Below are positions 44,166-57,906 of a stretch of 64,000 bases of DNA, in pieces. Position 1 is the first letter of the stretch, and each line of letters starts with the position of its first letter. This DNA is from Taeniopygia guttata (taxonomy: Eukaryota; Chordata; Aves; Passeriformes; Estrildidae). Under the pieces are notes generated by a model, which did not search any database, was not told the DNA's origin, and worked only from the letters and a program-made list of their open reading frames with translations. The stretch spans positions 4,159,001 to 4,223,000 of the forward strand of contig NC_133024.1 in the NCBI RefSeq assembly GCF_048771995.1, in the 5' to 3' direction. The translations under genes were made by a program, and so were the position numbers.

Positions 44166-46512
44166 TCTCTTTGTGTCTGAACACAACCAGCTGCATTCCA
44201 AGAAATGCTGAACCTCAGTGTGCTTAATATGTTAGACAAATACTCCAAAACAGGTCAAAAATGCCTCTTTGTTACAAGCTGGAGATCACTTAATATCCTG
44301 AATAGGAATTTAAGATTCCCTGATTGAATTTGATAAGATTTAAGATTCCCTTTTGAAATTGATAATTGCTACAAATAACATAGAATCAAGTCTGGTAAAT
44401 GTAAAATAGCAGCTTGGCTGATCAGCTGTAATATGTGGGTATGAGAAACCCAAATTTTGGTGGCCAAATATGTCCTGGAAGGCTGGGAAATAAATACTAT
44501 GCAGGAATTCCAGTTTTTGGGAAACTTTATAAGAACAAGTACTTGGTTACACTTTTCATTGTTTTGTTTATAGTAAAGATAGTAATTAAATTTTGAAGAG
44601 TCATTATAGCAGTATCCTCTAATCTGTATTTTCAGGAAGGCTGTTTCTAAGCTCCAGTGTAAAAATTACAACAATTCCTTTTTTATCTTACAACTTGGAG
44701 TGTTTCTTCAGTGTTTGCTTTGACATCTGATTGATTTTCTTATTAGTGAGAGACTCAGTAGTTGAGAACAATATAACAGCAGCTTGGGTTTTGGAGAATT
44801 TTCAGAATACACAAAGCCCACTAAATACCAGACTTTCAGATTATAAACTCAAGATAAAACTCCCTCTTTCCCTGAGGCAGATGCATATAACATACTTCTC
44901 TGCTCACAGAGGAATGGGTTTTTAGCTGTTGTATCCCAGCTGGTGAGGCTCATTTTAAAATAGCCTTGGTTTCCTGTCAATGGCTTTAATGAGAGTAGGA
45001 GATTGTATTTGTCCTATTTTGAATTCGTGAAAAATAGCAAAAACTCTGCAGTGAATATACAACAGCCTCATTCCTTTACCCTTCTTAATACTAAGCCAAA
45101 AAAAAAACAAACCAACACCCAAAATAAAAAAAACCCAAGCCAACCAAACAAACAAAAATCCCAAAAACCAAAAATGCCACAGTACAAAAACAGTATAGAC
45201 AAACAGACCTAAACAGAGCTACTGAGGGGAGGAATAAAAAACCAAACAACCCTCATGACAAAAATCTTAGTGAAAGGGTAATTCTGCTGTCAGGCTGCCC
45301 ATCAGGTTTCCTGCAGACATAAATATTTTGCAACTCAATTGAAGATGTTTTCTGGGTTTTAATCACACACTTTTTTAAGACAGCTCCTTTACCTAGTAAT
45401 TCCACCTAATTTTCTGTTCACAGAAATGTACCTGGCAGTATCCTGTGGTCTGTATCATGTAGGGAGGGAGGATGGGCACACTTTGCAAGCTTTTCGTGCT
45501 GTTTTCTTTGTGAAGGACAGGGATGGGTGGTATTTTCTTTGTTTTCCCTGTCATGTTTTGTTGGTACAAACATGCTCCTTATCCCGCTTTACTTTTAGAA
45601 GAGCCAGGAAAGGGGAGTGGCAGGAGGAGGAAGGAGGGTGAGGTCACATCGGTGAATTCTGGTCTCCTGGGCCATGGCTGGGGTTTTTGTCTGGAAGGAT
45701 GAAATAAATCCTGTTTTGCTACTGACAGGGTGAAGGTAATGGTGCAGGAAACATCTTGGAGTTTGTCCTGCACATCTAAAGGAGTCTATGCCAATAAAAC
45801 ACAAAGCCCTTTCTTTGCAAGCAGGGACGCTTTTGACTAGTGACTAGTGCAATTCCTATCCTGTGCATCATATTTGTGCTCATATGGCATTATGAAGTAT
45901 TTTTCTGGTCCTTCCTTCTCCTTTTTATTCCAACAATAGGGCTTTGTATATAACAAAATGAAATGGCTGGCAGCTGAAAGGGAGAACAAATAGCGTTCCT
46001 GTAATAAGTGAATAGTTGCCTCACTGTTTTAATTTCTCATTCACTTCCTTGGTAGGAATTATTCATATACTCAATTCCAAAATACTTAGTCTGGATGCAG
46101 GGTTATTAGATAAGGAACCTCTTTCATACTCTTCTACATGAGAAGTAAAGATGCTATGTATTTTATTGTTGCCTTCAAAGTTATGTAAAATAGAGCTGCA
46201 GACAGAATCTTAAACGTACAAAAGATATTCTGAAATATCAAATTACTTATATACTCAATATATGTGTGTTAATTAATTATTGGTGTATTATTACTAGTAA
46301 GGAAAGTAGGTTTACTTTTCACAGTTTGCAAATCCTTTCAGGGTTTTGTATATACCTTATGTCATATTCTGAATTCTGCAGAGTGTGTGATTCCCGGAAT
46401 TAAAAAAGCAGAGTTTTTCACCAAAGGGTGAGCTTGTAACTCACCCACTGTGCATTTCTCTTCCTCCTGTCCCAGCAGCAACTGCACTGCTAAGCAAAAC
46501 CTGAGACAGCAA
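44166..46512. other. Intergenic DNA
   Basis: No gene is recognised. There is a short imperfect direct duplication at about 44306-44356 and A/C-rich low complexity at about 45098-45170. Confidence 0.3.
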
Positions 46513-46727
46513 CACAGAATCACAGAATAATGAGGTTGGAAGAGACCTCTAAGATCATCAAGTCCAACCTATGCCCTTACACCACAACTAGACTATAGCA
46601 CCAAGTGCCAAGTCCAGTCTTTTTTTAAACATATCCAGAGATGGTGATTCCACCACCTCCCTAGGAAGACAATTCCAGTATTTTATTATTCTTTCAGTAA
46701 AAATTTTTTTTCCTAATATCCAACCTA
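46513..46727 (-). mobile_element. CR1 LINE 3' end, minus strand
   Basis: Read on the plus strand it shows the reversed CR1 tail: ACAGAATCACAGAATAATGA, GGTTGGAAGAGACCTCTAAG, ATCATCAAGTCCAACC, and further in TCCAGAGATGGTGATTCCAC. About 215 bp, fairly well preserved. Confidence 0.85.
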
Positions 46728-46959
46728 CACAATGACTCATCCTTTCCTGGGATTATTTTTGTATTTCCTAGGATCCTTGAGGATTTTCACCTACCTGATC
46801 ATTAGAAGCTAGCAGCCTGAAGTCAACATTACACATAGTGACTTGACTGGCTGGAAAGAAGCAGCAAAAAAAGAAGACATCATATATACTGTCCTATCTG
46901 GAAGCTGAGTTGATCACTGAAATCACTAACACAATGTTTGCTACCTGGTCTAGGCCCTG

Positions 46960-47330
46960 AATCTTAAAATGTAGAACTGGAGGGACCACCTGGTCAGAGG
47001 AGGATATTATGTCAGACAAAACCTTCTTTGCCCATGCCACTCTTGGTATTGCTCCTGGGCAAAATGTGTTTGTGTTCTTCCAGTTGAGTTTTGAAAATGT
47101 CCATGGATAGAAGCTCTGCAGACTCTCTTGGGATTCTCATCCAGTGCCTAATTGCTCTTGCAGTAGAAAAGGATTTAATTTTTTTTCCATCTGTCTGCAA
47201 TTTCACTTGCAAGAACTCTGAGTTCATTGCCCTCTTCCTGTCACCTGGTTTTTCTTCTCTTATCCAGTTGTTCCAACTCCTTTTTCTCTGTCTGGAAAGA
47301 CCTGCTGGACTCAAAATCATAGAACTCAAA
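46960..47330 (-). mobile_element. Older CR1-type LINE 3' fragment, minus strand
   Basis: Similar order of landmarks but more diverged: GAACTGGAGGGACCACCTGG, later CTCTGCAGACTCTCTTGGGA and CCAGTGCCTAATTGCTCTTG. It is probably an older CR1 subfamily than the copy at 46513. Confidence 0.55.
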
Positions 47331-49801
47331 CCACACAGGACTGGCAAAATTACTGGGGAAGAGCAATAGGTCTCCAAGCAGGTGACTAAATAAAGGCAGT
47401 AGCAGCCACAGTTTGGAAAGAAGAATTGTAAGTAATTTGTACAATATAGAAATAATTTACTTTATTTCACTTTTTTTCTAATCCTGGAGTGTTTTCTTCT
47501 GTGTTTTCTGGGAATGTGTGTGGTGGGGTTAAATATATAAGTTAGGAGGAGATGGTAACAAAGGCCAGTAGTGGAAGCCTTGTGCCTATCGTACTCCTTG
47601 CTGAGCTGTCAAAAGGCATGGATTTTGTCAATAGTTTTTGTGCCTATCTTAGAGTATTCACAGTTCAGAGTAGTCTTCTCTGTCTTCATCCATTTTTATT
47701 GTGTCTTTTTAACACAGATAAATTGCTTAGCTGGCCAAAAGCCATTATTCCATGGCTGGATGTCATGCACAGAGCTCCTGTGTCACTACTGTGGCAGTCT
47801 TAAAGAGACTGAGCTTGTCATGCTTTTGGTAACAGATAAAGACACTGCACTATTCTTAGGAGCTGAGACCTAATTCTGCTCCTCTGCCAGGCTGGAGTGG
47901 AGCTCCTCTCCCACCATCCCAGGCTGTTCATCACTGCCAGCCCAAGCTGCTGATCCGGTCATTTCCAGGCTTAAATTTCCAGGTGCTTGACCCGCTCTGG
48001 CTGGGCAGCAGCAGGCTGCTCAGGAGGGCTGAGCACTCCTGGCCATTGCCTTGCAGCTCCTCATCTTTCTGAGGTGTGGAAGGCTCCAGGTGCCCTCTGC
48101 CTCTGTGCTTGTTTTGGTTGGGACAGAGTTGATTTCTCGATAGAAGTTAGTATGAGGCTGCCTTTCTGACTGTCCCCTTCCCTCCTGGGGGATGTGCAAG
48201 TAGCTGAGTGGTGCTTAGTTGCTGGCTGGGGTTAAACCATGAGAGCATCTGAGCACCTTTGCAGGGCTCTGTCCCTGCCCCACAGTAAATGCAAGCCAAC
48301 CTCTGGGTCTACCTTCTTAGTCCCCATTTTACTGACGGGACAGACAGATGAGAAGACTGCAGGGTGTCCTCTGCTGATTTTTTGTTCAGCTGATGAGTGC
48401 TAGTGTTTAAGGTGTTTCTCAGTCTTCCTTCTGTCTGAATGTTTGTACCAGGATCACTAACAGTATTCTCTTTTCTTTTGGCTTTGATGAGCATTTGTTA
48501 GTGCATCTGAAATACTCTTTCTTACCAGAGTGTGTAGCATTTTGGATTGTGCCTTTTATGTCATATGTTTCCTAAGAGTTCTGACTGTCAAGCTGAAAAA
48601 TCAACAATGGAGATTTAAAACTTAGGACTCAGTGTTCAGAACAAGTATTTTGCTGGTTCTAGAGCTGTGGCCTGTCCAGAGTCTGGTAAACACTTTTGTG
48701 TGTCTGTCTGCTTGAGTTACTGAGGATATGAGGGGTGATGTTTGCTCTATTATTGTAGGCTCAATATGAATTATTTATTTGTACATTTAACTTTTTCTAA
48801 TTTACACAAAAAAAATCTGATCCAACCAAAACACTGACTGGTCCTTTTTTTTTTTATTATTACTTGTTTGGGATACCGGAAATGTGTCATTGCAAGCTGG
48901 GCTTTTTAGTAGTTTAGTAGTTTTGATTTATACTTTGCTTGATTTCTGAACAGAAAATGGGAGTTCATGGGGCTTTTAGGGTGTCTTGGGGTAATTTTTT
49001 TTTAAAAGAAGGCTTTGAACTAAACTTTTGAGATAAATTTACAGAAGCATTTTTGACCACAGCTGCTGCAGTTTAGTTCAGTCAATTAAAACAGTGTATT
49101 CTATATTTTTGCAGTTATTGTCTGTGTCATGTTTGTTGCTTAATTTTTTTTTATCTAAAGTTACATGCACTAGTGATACATTGTCTGTCTTGTTTTCTGT
49201 ATTTCCCTGGATGAAAAGAAGCCAAATAAAGCAAGTTGAACATAAGGCCACATAATTCCCTTCATTTGTAGCACAGTGTTTGTGAGATTTTATAAATCAA
49301 TGAAAGAAGTATCATTCATGAACTCTAAGTGTATGACTAATTCCTCTGGAAAAGCAGTAGTGACCCAGTGTACTCTTTAATACATGTGGCCTTTTGAAAT
49401 CAATTGTGAAACCACAATAATTTTTGTTTGTCGTGACATCAACTTGCACTTTTCTTCTTAAAAGGTGTAGTAATGAGAAACTTGAATATAGTTAAAAGGA
49501 TGTGTTAATGCTACTGTATCCCTAGAGGAGCTGAGTGCCATGGGATTGTGTACTAGATCTGCTTGTCTGAGCTATATTTGATGGTAAAATACAATAGGCA
49601 GTGCTTTCCAGAGATTGCAACATAAACATTGTATTTTCTCAAATGGTTGCTGGTGATAACTTCTAAAGAGCTTTCTCCTGGATGCTGGCCAAAGGTGCAA
49701 ATCTTGTTGCTGCAATACCTCACTCACCCTGAGTGATGGGAGATTGTAGTTCCTTCTCCTGGGAATTTGTTGCTATAGAACAAGGCATTACAGTTTTAAA
49801 C
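47331..49801. other. Intergenic DNA
   Basis: Nothing recognised apart from T-rich runs near 48845 and 49150. Confidence 0.3.
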
Positions 49802-49985
49802 TAAAAGAGGGTCAATTTAGATTATGTGTAAGGAAAAAATATTTTACAATGAGAGCAGTAAAACACCAGAGCAGGCTGTCAAGAGAGATGGTGGATGCCC
49901 CATCCCTGGAAATACTCAAGGCTGAATGGGCTCTGAGCAACCTGATCTAGTGGAAGATGTCCCTGATCTTTGCAGAGGGGGTTGT
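49802..49985 (+). mobile_element. CR1 LINE 3' UTR fragment
   Basis: It contains the characteristic GAGATGGTGGATGCCCCATC, CCTGGAAATACTCAAGGCTG and GCAACCTGATCTAGTGGAAG of CR1 in plus orientation. Truncated at both ends. Confidence 0.8.
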
Positions 49986-52156
49986 GAGGTGGGTTGTGCT
50001 GACAGAGTAGGGCAGGAGCCAAAAAGTGGGGGCTGAGGTGTGCTAGCAGAGTTAAGTGGCCTTAGAAAGAGTAGATTGGCCACCCTTAACTTCACAAAAT
50101 GCAAACATGTGTACAATAGCATGTTTCCTCAGGGAAACCTCAAGGTCACTGTAAAATCCATAAAAGGTTGCTTTTTTGGCTGACAGCCTGTTTCTTAGAA
50201 CTTGTCAAAACGTTTGCTTTGGTTTTCAAGTCGCAGTGCATTGTTTAATTCCTACAGATGTCTCCTGTCTTTGTGTTATTTTATCCCTGACATGTTCAAG
50301 GATGTCATTACTCTAAATTGTGCTGATGTAAGTGACGGGAAGGGAAAGTGTTTGTGAGAGGTAACATAACCACAGTGATGCAGAGTGGGTCTTCAGATCA
50401 CCAATATGCAGGGCTTGGTTCCTATAAAAGATAGAATTAAAAAAAAAAAAAAAACACTTCTGATCACACTGTGAGAATGACTTTTCCTTTTTGCCTTGGA
50501 TATTTTGAGTGTTTTCCTGTTGCCTTGCCACACTGACCACCCAGCCCAAGGTCAGGTAGCTGCCTCTGATATAGGAATTCATGCCTGTGTTTTTTCCTTT
50601 ATCCTTTCCTTATCCTTCACCAATCCATGAATTTTGCCTCTGCACATTGGTCCAGTTTCCAAGTCTGAGAAGTAGACTTGGGATGCTTCTGGGTGACTTT
50701 TCCATATCATGTCACACCACGTGCCTGCCTGCTTCACTTCTGTGTCTCCCACCTGCTGCTCTGCTAACTAAAATGTTGTTTGTTCTGAAAGCATGGTGGC
50801 AGCTGCTCTCAAAGTCTCTTACATAACAATATGTCAGGGAAGGAAGCTAAGCTAGAAGCTAAGAGGATATATGGTGGGTGTTTGTCTGGATTTTTTTTTC
50901 CTTAAGATGGATTGAAGTTAGTAGCAGAATCCACACTGAACAAGAATTTTCGTGTTGATGACCAGTATTTTTTCATCCAGAAAGGCTTAAAAGTTTTTCA
51001 GCTTCAAGTTGAAAGCACTTAGATTGTATTTTGACAACCATGAGCATCCTGGGAGATGGTAATAAAGGGAATTTGGTGCTGAGTCACTCTGCCTGCAGGA
51101 AAGAAGTGTAGTCACCTGGACAGGAAGAACTGGGAAATAAATAATAGGATTGCAGCCCCAGCCTCACTAATCTGGGTTTCCTTAGAGGAAAAGGAGGAGA
51201 CATATTTCCTTACTAATTCCAGTCTGATTAATTACTTCTGGAAAACAATGTAGCTGAGTGTAGTGGTTGACAAAAGGAAGTTTCCCACTTCTCGCTTAAA
51301 ACAGAGGTTAAGCAGGTTGGTCCTTGCTGATGAAGTATTGATCAGACAGAATATTTTTGTTAAGAGTTTGTTAATATAATTTGATAAGGAAACACACAAT
51401 GAGAGAATGATTTGTATTATATTTTATCCACTCCTAAAGTAATCTTGATTTCAACTTCTTTCCTCCTGATTTTGCCCTTCCACTGCTCAGGCTTGCCTGA
51501 TTTATTGTTCCTCTTGGTCCTGGACAGGTTCCTTCCTGATCATTCTTGTTCTTTGCAAAGGACTTGGCCTGAGGCGTGCTATTTTCTTGCTTATGTGGAT
51601 ACCCTCTCTGTCTGATCTTTCCCTTTCCCTCTCTGGTACTCGAGTGCTCATCACTGGAAGGTGTTTTCATCTTCCTGGTTCACAGTAACCACAAAGTGAA
51701 AATAGCTCCTGTGAAAGCTTGTCCTTGTTTCCAAACCTGGAAGCAGCTCCTCAAGGAAAGAAAACATGGACACCAGTAGACAGACCTAGGGAAAATGTCC
51801 CTGCTGTGGATGGGACATCTGTCTGTCTGTCTGTCTGTCTGCAGGTGCTCCAGAGAGCCCAGATCCTGGGCACACACTGCCTGGAGCTCACGTGGAGCCC
51901 ACTGACATGTGTTCACCTCCCTTGCTGGGCTGCCTGATTGTTCCATCAAAATGTACAGAAAAAGAAAACGTGCAACTAGGGAGCTGAGCAACATGGTCAA
52001 TGTCTCAGCATGGAGTAAAAGGAAGGCAATACTCTCACCACTGCTGCATGCCTTAAATTTGATTTCTGTTAAGCAATTGGTTATTTCAGCTGACTAATCC
52101 CATCTAGGGATGATAAATATTGGCATTCTCTGGTGTCCTTTATCGTGTCACACCTG
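49986..52156. other. Intergenic DNA
   Basis: No exon recognised. A short (CTGT)n microsatellite lies at about 51810-51842 and an A-run at about 50439-50454. Confidence 0.3.
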
Positions 52157-52321
52157 GGATAAGATGGCTCAGTTACTTAGAGCATGGTGCTAGTGAGGCC
52201 AAGGTGGAGGGCTCAATACCCATATGGGCCATTCATTTCAGAGCTGATGATCATTCATTTCAGATTTGATGATCCTTGTGGGGTGCCTTCCCACAACTCA
52301 GGATATTCTGTGATTCTGTGA
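52157..52321 (+). mobile_element. tRNA-Ile-derived SINE with CR1 tail (TguSINE1-like)
   Basis: The 5' half (52157-52231) follows tRNA-Ile: an A box at 52165 (TGGCTCAGTTAC), AGCATGGTGCT, CCAAGGT, a B box at about 52210 (GGCTCAATACC) and ending ATGGGCC. The 3' half carries a CR1-type tail (GATGATCCTTGTGGGGTGCC ... TTCTGTGATTCTGTGA). This fusion is the TguSINE1 architecture described from zebra finch. A 22-bp segment at the tRNA-tail junction is duplicated in tandem (about 52231-52274). Confidence 0.85.
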
Positions 52322-55272
52322 TAACTTTGAAATTCACTTAGTAAGTCTTGTTTCCTTTCTGGACTAGGAAATCTGTGATGGTGAGAGCAGCAACTAGGAG
52401 AACTCATTAGGCTTTGATGGAAACACAAGAGGATACTTTCTTGGACAGCGTGGAAGGCATAATGTTGGGAATGAGAGATTAGAAGGCTTGGGGTGAGAGA
52501 AAGCTGGCTTGTTTCCCTGACAGCTCTGAGTGTCCCAGCAGAGTGGATGCACTGGTGAGATGAGAGACAGCTTGTGTGTCCTGCTTTGTCTCCAAGTGAT
52601 GCACCTGGAGTCAGGTAGCTACTTGTGCTGTTGTCTATGTAGAAGAACAGGATTGGAGTTGAGTCAAACAAAGATAAATGTGTTCTGTTTCACCTGAGTT
52701 GATAGTAAAATCTCAGATTAATTATTCAGGAATATTTTTACACATAGGTATATAATGCTTCCTGGGATTGATATTTTAATTTTAGAACTTTCAGGGAGTT
52801 TGTCACAATTTATTTATCTTGAATAGAGTGAGGGTGCTTGGCCAGGGTTCTTCTATTGTGAACAGTTCCCCTCTCCCACTGCCCTCAACACTCCCATCTC
52901 TTCCTAATTTGCAGTTGAGAGTCCTTCTAAACTGATTTGGGCACCAGAGGGGATAAATCTTTCTGCAACTTTTTGTAGTAATCATGATCTGAGATCCTTT
53001 TCCCATTTGCTTCACTGGAAAGAGGATTTGTTGCTGTGCCTGCAGTGCCCAGCCATGTTTTGGTTTGGCTGCCTCTCAGAACTGCAGTGTTTGCACAGTA
53101 GCAGTCTGGCCACACAAGCAACTGAAAAACTGAAATTGGAGAAATCCTTGAGTAGGTTGGCTGCTTCCTAGGCAAAAGTTGAGTTTTCCCTGGAAGAGCA
53201 GAAATCCCAGTGTCAAGGAAGAGTAAAAACACAAGTTCATAAGGCTTACATAGGAGCTATTTGGTGGTCTACTAAAAATGAGAAGCATTGAGGGGAAATG
53301 CCTCCAGTATGGTCCTGTCCCCTAGAAATCAGTAAGGGAGCAGAGGTGGCATGAAGGCTGTGATGGACAAACAGCATCAGGCTACAGAGGTTACTCAGCA
53401 TAGCCTTGTCTAACTATCAAGGCTGAGGTTTTTGCCACAGTTTCCCAGTTGGATTTCCTCTGAAGTGCTTTTTGGGACTGTTCAGGATCATGTGAGATCT
53501 GGACTCCGAGTCTCCAGACACATATTGTATTTGTGCTTTGCAGACCAAATTTCTGTGAGGTATGTTAATCTGATACTAAATTTGGGAAAGATTAAACTCT
53601 CTGCTGTGGGATAAATGTTGTGCCTAACAGCCCATAAAAAGGGCTTATTGTGCCTTTATTTTTTGTCATGTAAGTAGCACTTCCATCTATGGGAATAATC
53701 TCATTTCCAATAGGAGTAGGAATTGTGTCTCTGCTGGCAACCCAGATATTTTCCCTCTCCCTCTGACGCAGCTTTCCATGTTAAATCTAGCCAAGAGAAA
53801 GAACCAAGGGGTAAAAATTAACTCTAGAAAACTGTATGGGCACTCTGAATTTTTTTTTTTGCTAAAACCAGGGAAGACAGAGCCATTGAGAAAGATCAGA
53901 TATGGAAATCAGAAATGTTTTATGTAAGCAGCTGACAATCAACTGGAAGAGATTTTTGGTTTCCTGGAAACAATTCTCAGGATGTTTTCCCCTTGTGTTT
54001 AAAATGAGGTTTCTGCTTCAAGATCTTCCCTTCTGTATTAGTTAAAAGGTTGGTGCTTTAATATACAAGGGAAGACATTGCTGGAAACTACACAATTGCT
54101 TCTTCTGTTCATTATGACCTTTTTAAAGTCTGAAAATTTGAGGGGTTAAGTGCTAAAAAATAGGCATAAACTTACTTTCTATCAACCTAATTTGTATCAT
54201 GTGGCTAATAGGACAAATTATTTAATGTTAGCTGTAAATGCTCTGGTCCATGGTTTAAGTTCACTCTTGGGGTTGCACAGGAAGATTCAGTTTAATATCC
54301 TTGCTTTGTTTGCTTGCACTGGGTACAGAGTGGCTGTTTGGATGGTGTGTGTATAATCCATGCCATTATGGAGTGGGCTTGGGCAGGCACAGCTTTCATA
54401 ATAATTAGAATTTTGTATTTCTAACTGGTTGTATTGGTACACATTTATTAGCTTTTCCTGCCGAAATATCTGGGAGAGTTTTAGAATTGAGAGCATTTGT
54501 ATCCTTTTGAGAAAGTAATTGTCTTTACTCTGAGCTGTTTCTCAGAGTAAATTCCACTGAACAGACATTTGGAGAAGTTGGTCTATTTTTATAACTCTGT
54601 CCCAAAACACTGTCTGTTTTAGTTCAGATTTGGTATGATTTAGCTGTTTAGAAAACATTTTTGTCTGCTGGCACACACATATATGGTGCATTCTATTTTT
54701 GAAATTAAGAGTTTATTCAACATTTATAATTATTGTGTAAATAATGTTGACTCAAGAAAAGAAAATATTACTTCATCATCTTCACTGCCACAACTTTTGC
54801 TTCTAAAAGTAGGGCAAATATAAACAATTGTGGGGTTTTGCCTTTCCCACTGAAATGGTGGAAAGTTCCTTCTGTGGAATAAATAAATATTTTATAAATG
54901 AAGTATTTCAAGCTTTATTAAGTCTTTCAGTTAAAATAGTCCTTAATGTTTGATTTTAACTTTAAAAATTGCTATGAACTGTTTTATGCTAAGGATAGAT
55001 AGTTTGTGAACAAACCTAAATAATGTAAAATTCTACATCTTCAGACTCTAAATTGCTGCTCTGGCTGAAGATAAGAGACTACAGTAGAGGGAAAATAGAT
55101 AGCAATGATTAGGATGTATAACAAACCGAGTAAGCTTTTCTGAGACACTAGGTAGAGGTTTTAGAATGCCACTGAGACTTTAGGTAGAGGTTTCACAAAG
55201 CCACCAGGAAAGGAGATTAATAAAAATATGGAATAAAAAATGAATTTATAAGTATATGAAAGACTCATTATT
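52322..55272. other. Intergenic DNA
   Basis: No exon, RNA or named repeat is recognised. Confidence 0.3.
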
Positions 55273-55890
55273 TGTCAGAATCTGTGGGTATTGATGATTC
55301 TGAGATTGTAGAAAGTCTCTGTCTTTCTGCCCCGCTGCCAAAGCAGAAGCCATAATTCGTCTGTGCTGTTTCAAGGTTGTTTATTCAGTTTATCTCTAAC
55401 ATGTTCTGCTGCCCTGCCGCAGCTCTGTCCTGCAGGGCAGCGTGTGGGGCTCTGCCCTCAGTGGGATGGTACAAACATTAAATACCAGAAACTCCCTGTG
55501 CTGGATTTACAATAACGTGCCAATATCTGTCACCTACGTTGGACAGTGTGTCCCCAGCCTGAACCAACAGAAAAATGCCAACACCGCAGTGAAACATGGA
55601 GGGCATGAAGAAGGAGGAAAAGGACAAGACACACCCAATTTCCTCCATCTTGTCCCCTTTGGACCCCTAATCTAGAATCCTAAAATTTTACTTTTGCACC
55701 CGTGCCACACTTAATTATTACTGATATCAAACACTCAGAGCTTGTAATTCATCCTGTAAGATTGAAAACTCTTTTCCATGGACAGAGATCACAGACAGTG
55801 TCTCTCGGGGCTCTGTCCAGGGGGGTTCCTGACCCCTGCCAGGGTCCCAGACCTTCCAGGGCAGCCAGAGGGATGCCCTGGATTCCCACA
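55273..55890 (-). mobile_element. Solo endogenous-retrovirus LTR (family 1, copy 2)
   Basis: This 618-bp block is the reverse complement of the LTR at 7981-8597 along its whole length, with the same termini (TGTCAGAA ... GGATTCCCACA on the plus strand). Its flanks (ATTATT and ATAAAT) are only weakly alike, so the target duplication has decayed. No internal region is present. Divergence from copy 1 is modest but visible, implying a family active before recent times. Confidence 0.8.
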
Positions 55891-57808
55891 ATAAATATTA
55901 ATGAGGTTTGTTAAATATAAAATAAAAATATGAATTCATAAAAATATTCATCTCTTTTCACAGTGGCATTCTCAAACCAATAACTATGTGGAAATGGAAT
56001 TGCCTCTTACCTGACTTGAAGAGGAATTGTCTTGAAGGAAGAGCCAAGAGCAACCTCCACAAGACATGGAGCACTGACAGAACACGATGGAGGAGCCAAG
56101 CCCCTTGGTTAGAGGAGAGACTCTGAGCCTGCCCTGTGTGACCTGAGGTGCCATCAGCACTGGGCTATAGAGCAGGAGGGGAACTACAGCAGGTAGTAAA
56201 CACAGTTATTCGAATTACGAGGATTACAGGAAGAGTGAGTTTGCTTTTGTGAAGAGGAGTTGAAGGAGGCCACTTCTTACTTTCATGGAGAACATTTTGA
56301 TGGGAGTGCAAGTCAGAGATCAGCTGCAATTTGAAGTACAGGAGGAGAGCCCATCTGGAAAGTCTACACCCATAGGAACCTGATACAGGACTTCTCATTT
56401 TTGCTGCCTGTGTGAACTCACCTGTTTCCAGGTTGTTTTGGTGATGGCTTCTGTGCTAAAACACCCCAAACCAGACCCACACAAATTCTTATGTGTACGA
56501 GATAATTTCCGTTTATAGGACTTTAGTTCTAGATATGTCGTTCATTCTAGATAATAGAATCAAATAGAAATATGTGGAAATATAGATGCTTGGGGTTTAT
56601 TCTTGCAGAAAAACCTAAAGAACACTCCAGATTCTTTCTTGGGGTACATGTAGTCTTATATTGCCCTCTGTTTTAAGATGAACATACCTACATGCAGCTA
56701 CTACTTTACTGTGCTGCTTACCGACTTCTGTGATAAAATCCTGAGATGACTGCAGCTTTGATTTCAAGTAGCTCTATTTACTAGACAACAGCTTCCACTG
56801 ATAAACAGAATGACTTGTAAACTCAAAAAAAAAAAAAAAGGTGGAGTTTAGTTAGTATTTAAGCTAGAAGTCTTCACATTCTAGACAGAGGAAACAGGTG
56901 ACAGAAGTAAAGGGCCTGTGTGTATCCTGTTCCCAGCTTGTTGTGTCCTTGTAGGCAGGTTCTTGCTTCCAGCAGTGCTCTCTAGGTGCATTGATGTGGA
57001 ATCCTCTGACTCCTTCCCCTCAGCAAAGACTATCACAGAGTTTTCCCCACCTAGGCTGACAGAGAAGACTCAACCCATGGTGCTCTGCAGCACTACTGCC
57101 AATCTACATTAGATTGCCTCCCCCACTGACCAGTTGATGCTGCCCACCCCAAATATTCACCCTCATCCCCCCTACAGGTTGCTGCCCTTTGCCCACCCCT
57201 GTGCCCTCAGGCCTTTGGTCACTGACCCCATACTCAAGTCCTGCAGACCACACAGTTTGGGCTTTTATCTCTGGTCCCTTTGGCATGCTGGATGCAATAA
57301 ACCCTTGCTGGAATATCTCATGCAAAGACCTTTCCTGTCCTTCCTCCCCTGAGCTGTCTGTGGCATGTGTGTGTATGGACCTGAAATGGCTGCTCTTGTG
57401 GCCTTACTCTTGAGTGACTTCTGAAGGAGACGTTTCAAAGAAGGTCACAGCATTTCTGCCACCCTGCCATGCTGCAGCACATTGAGTCCAGGTTCTCCAG
57501 GATATCTTGTCTTCCAGAAGGAAAATATCTGGTTTTGCTACTACGTAATCTTTCCTAGTAGTCATTAGAGAAATACTCAGACCACTGAGTCATCTGGGAG
57601 AAAAATATATGACAACAGAAAGCACAATACTAAAAGAAAGAGATGTGATATAACCCAGTTGTTTAAATCAAATTAGTTCAGGCTGAGAAAAAAAAATTTG
57701 GTACTAATGTGGAGATTTAGAATTTGTTTCTCATGTTATTTGTTCTCCATGTGATGAAGCACTGTAGTGTAGAAAAGTACTAAGAATTACACTTTTCTGG
57801 CCTTACTT

Positions 57809-57906
57809 GGATGAAAAATTGTTTTGTCCTGTGGGAGTAGTAATTACAATTTTTCATGGATGAAAAATTGTTTTGTCCTGTGGGAGTAGTAATTACAATT
57901 TTTCAC
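57809..57906. repeat. Tandem duplication of a 49-bp palindromic unit
   Basis: Two practically identical 49-bp copies (57809-57857 and 57858-57906). Each is itself a hairpin, with TGAAAAATTGT near one end and its exact complement ACAATTTTTCA near the other. Confidence 0.9.

Noticed and set aside
52157-52231. A tRNA-Ile gene
   Set aside because: The A and B boxes are degenerate, arms do not pair properly, and a CR1-type tail follows directly; it is the head of a SINE.
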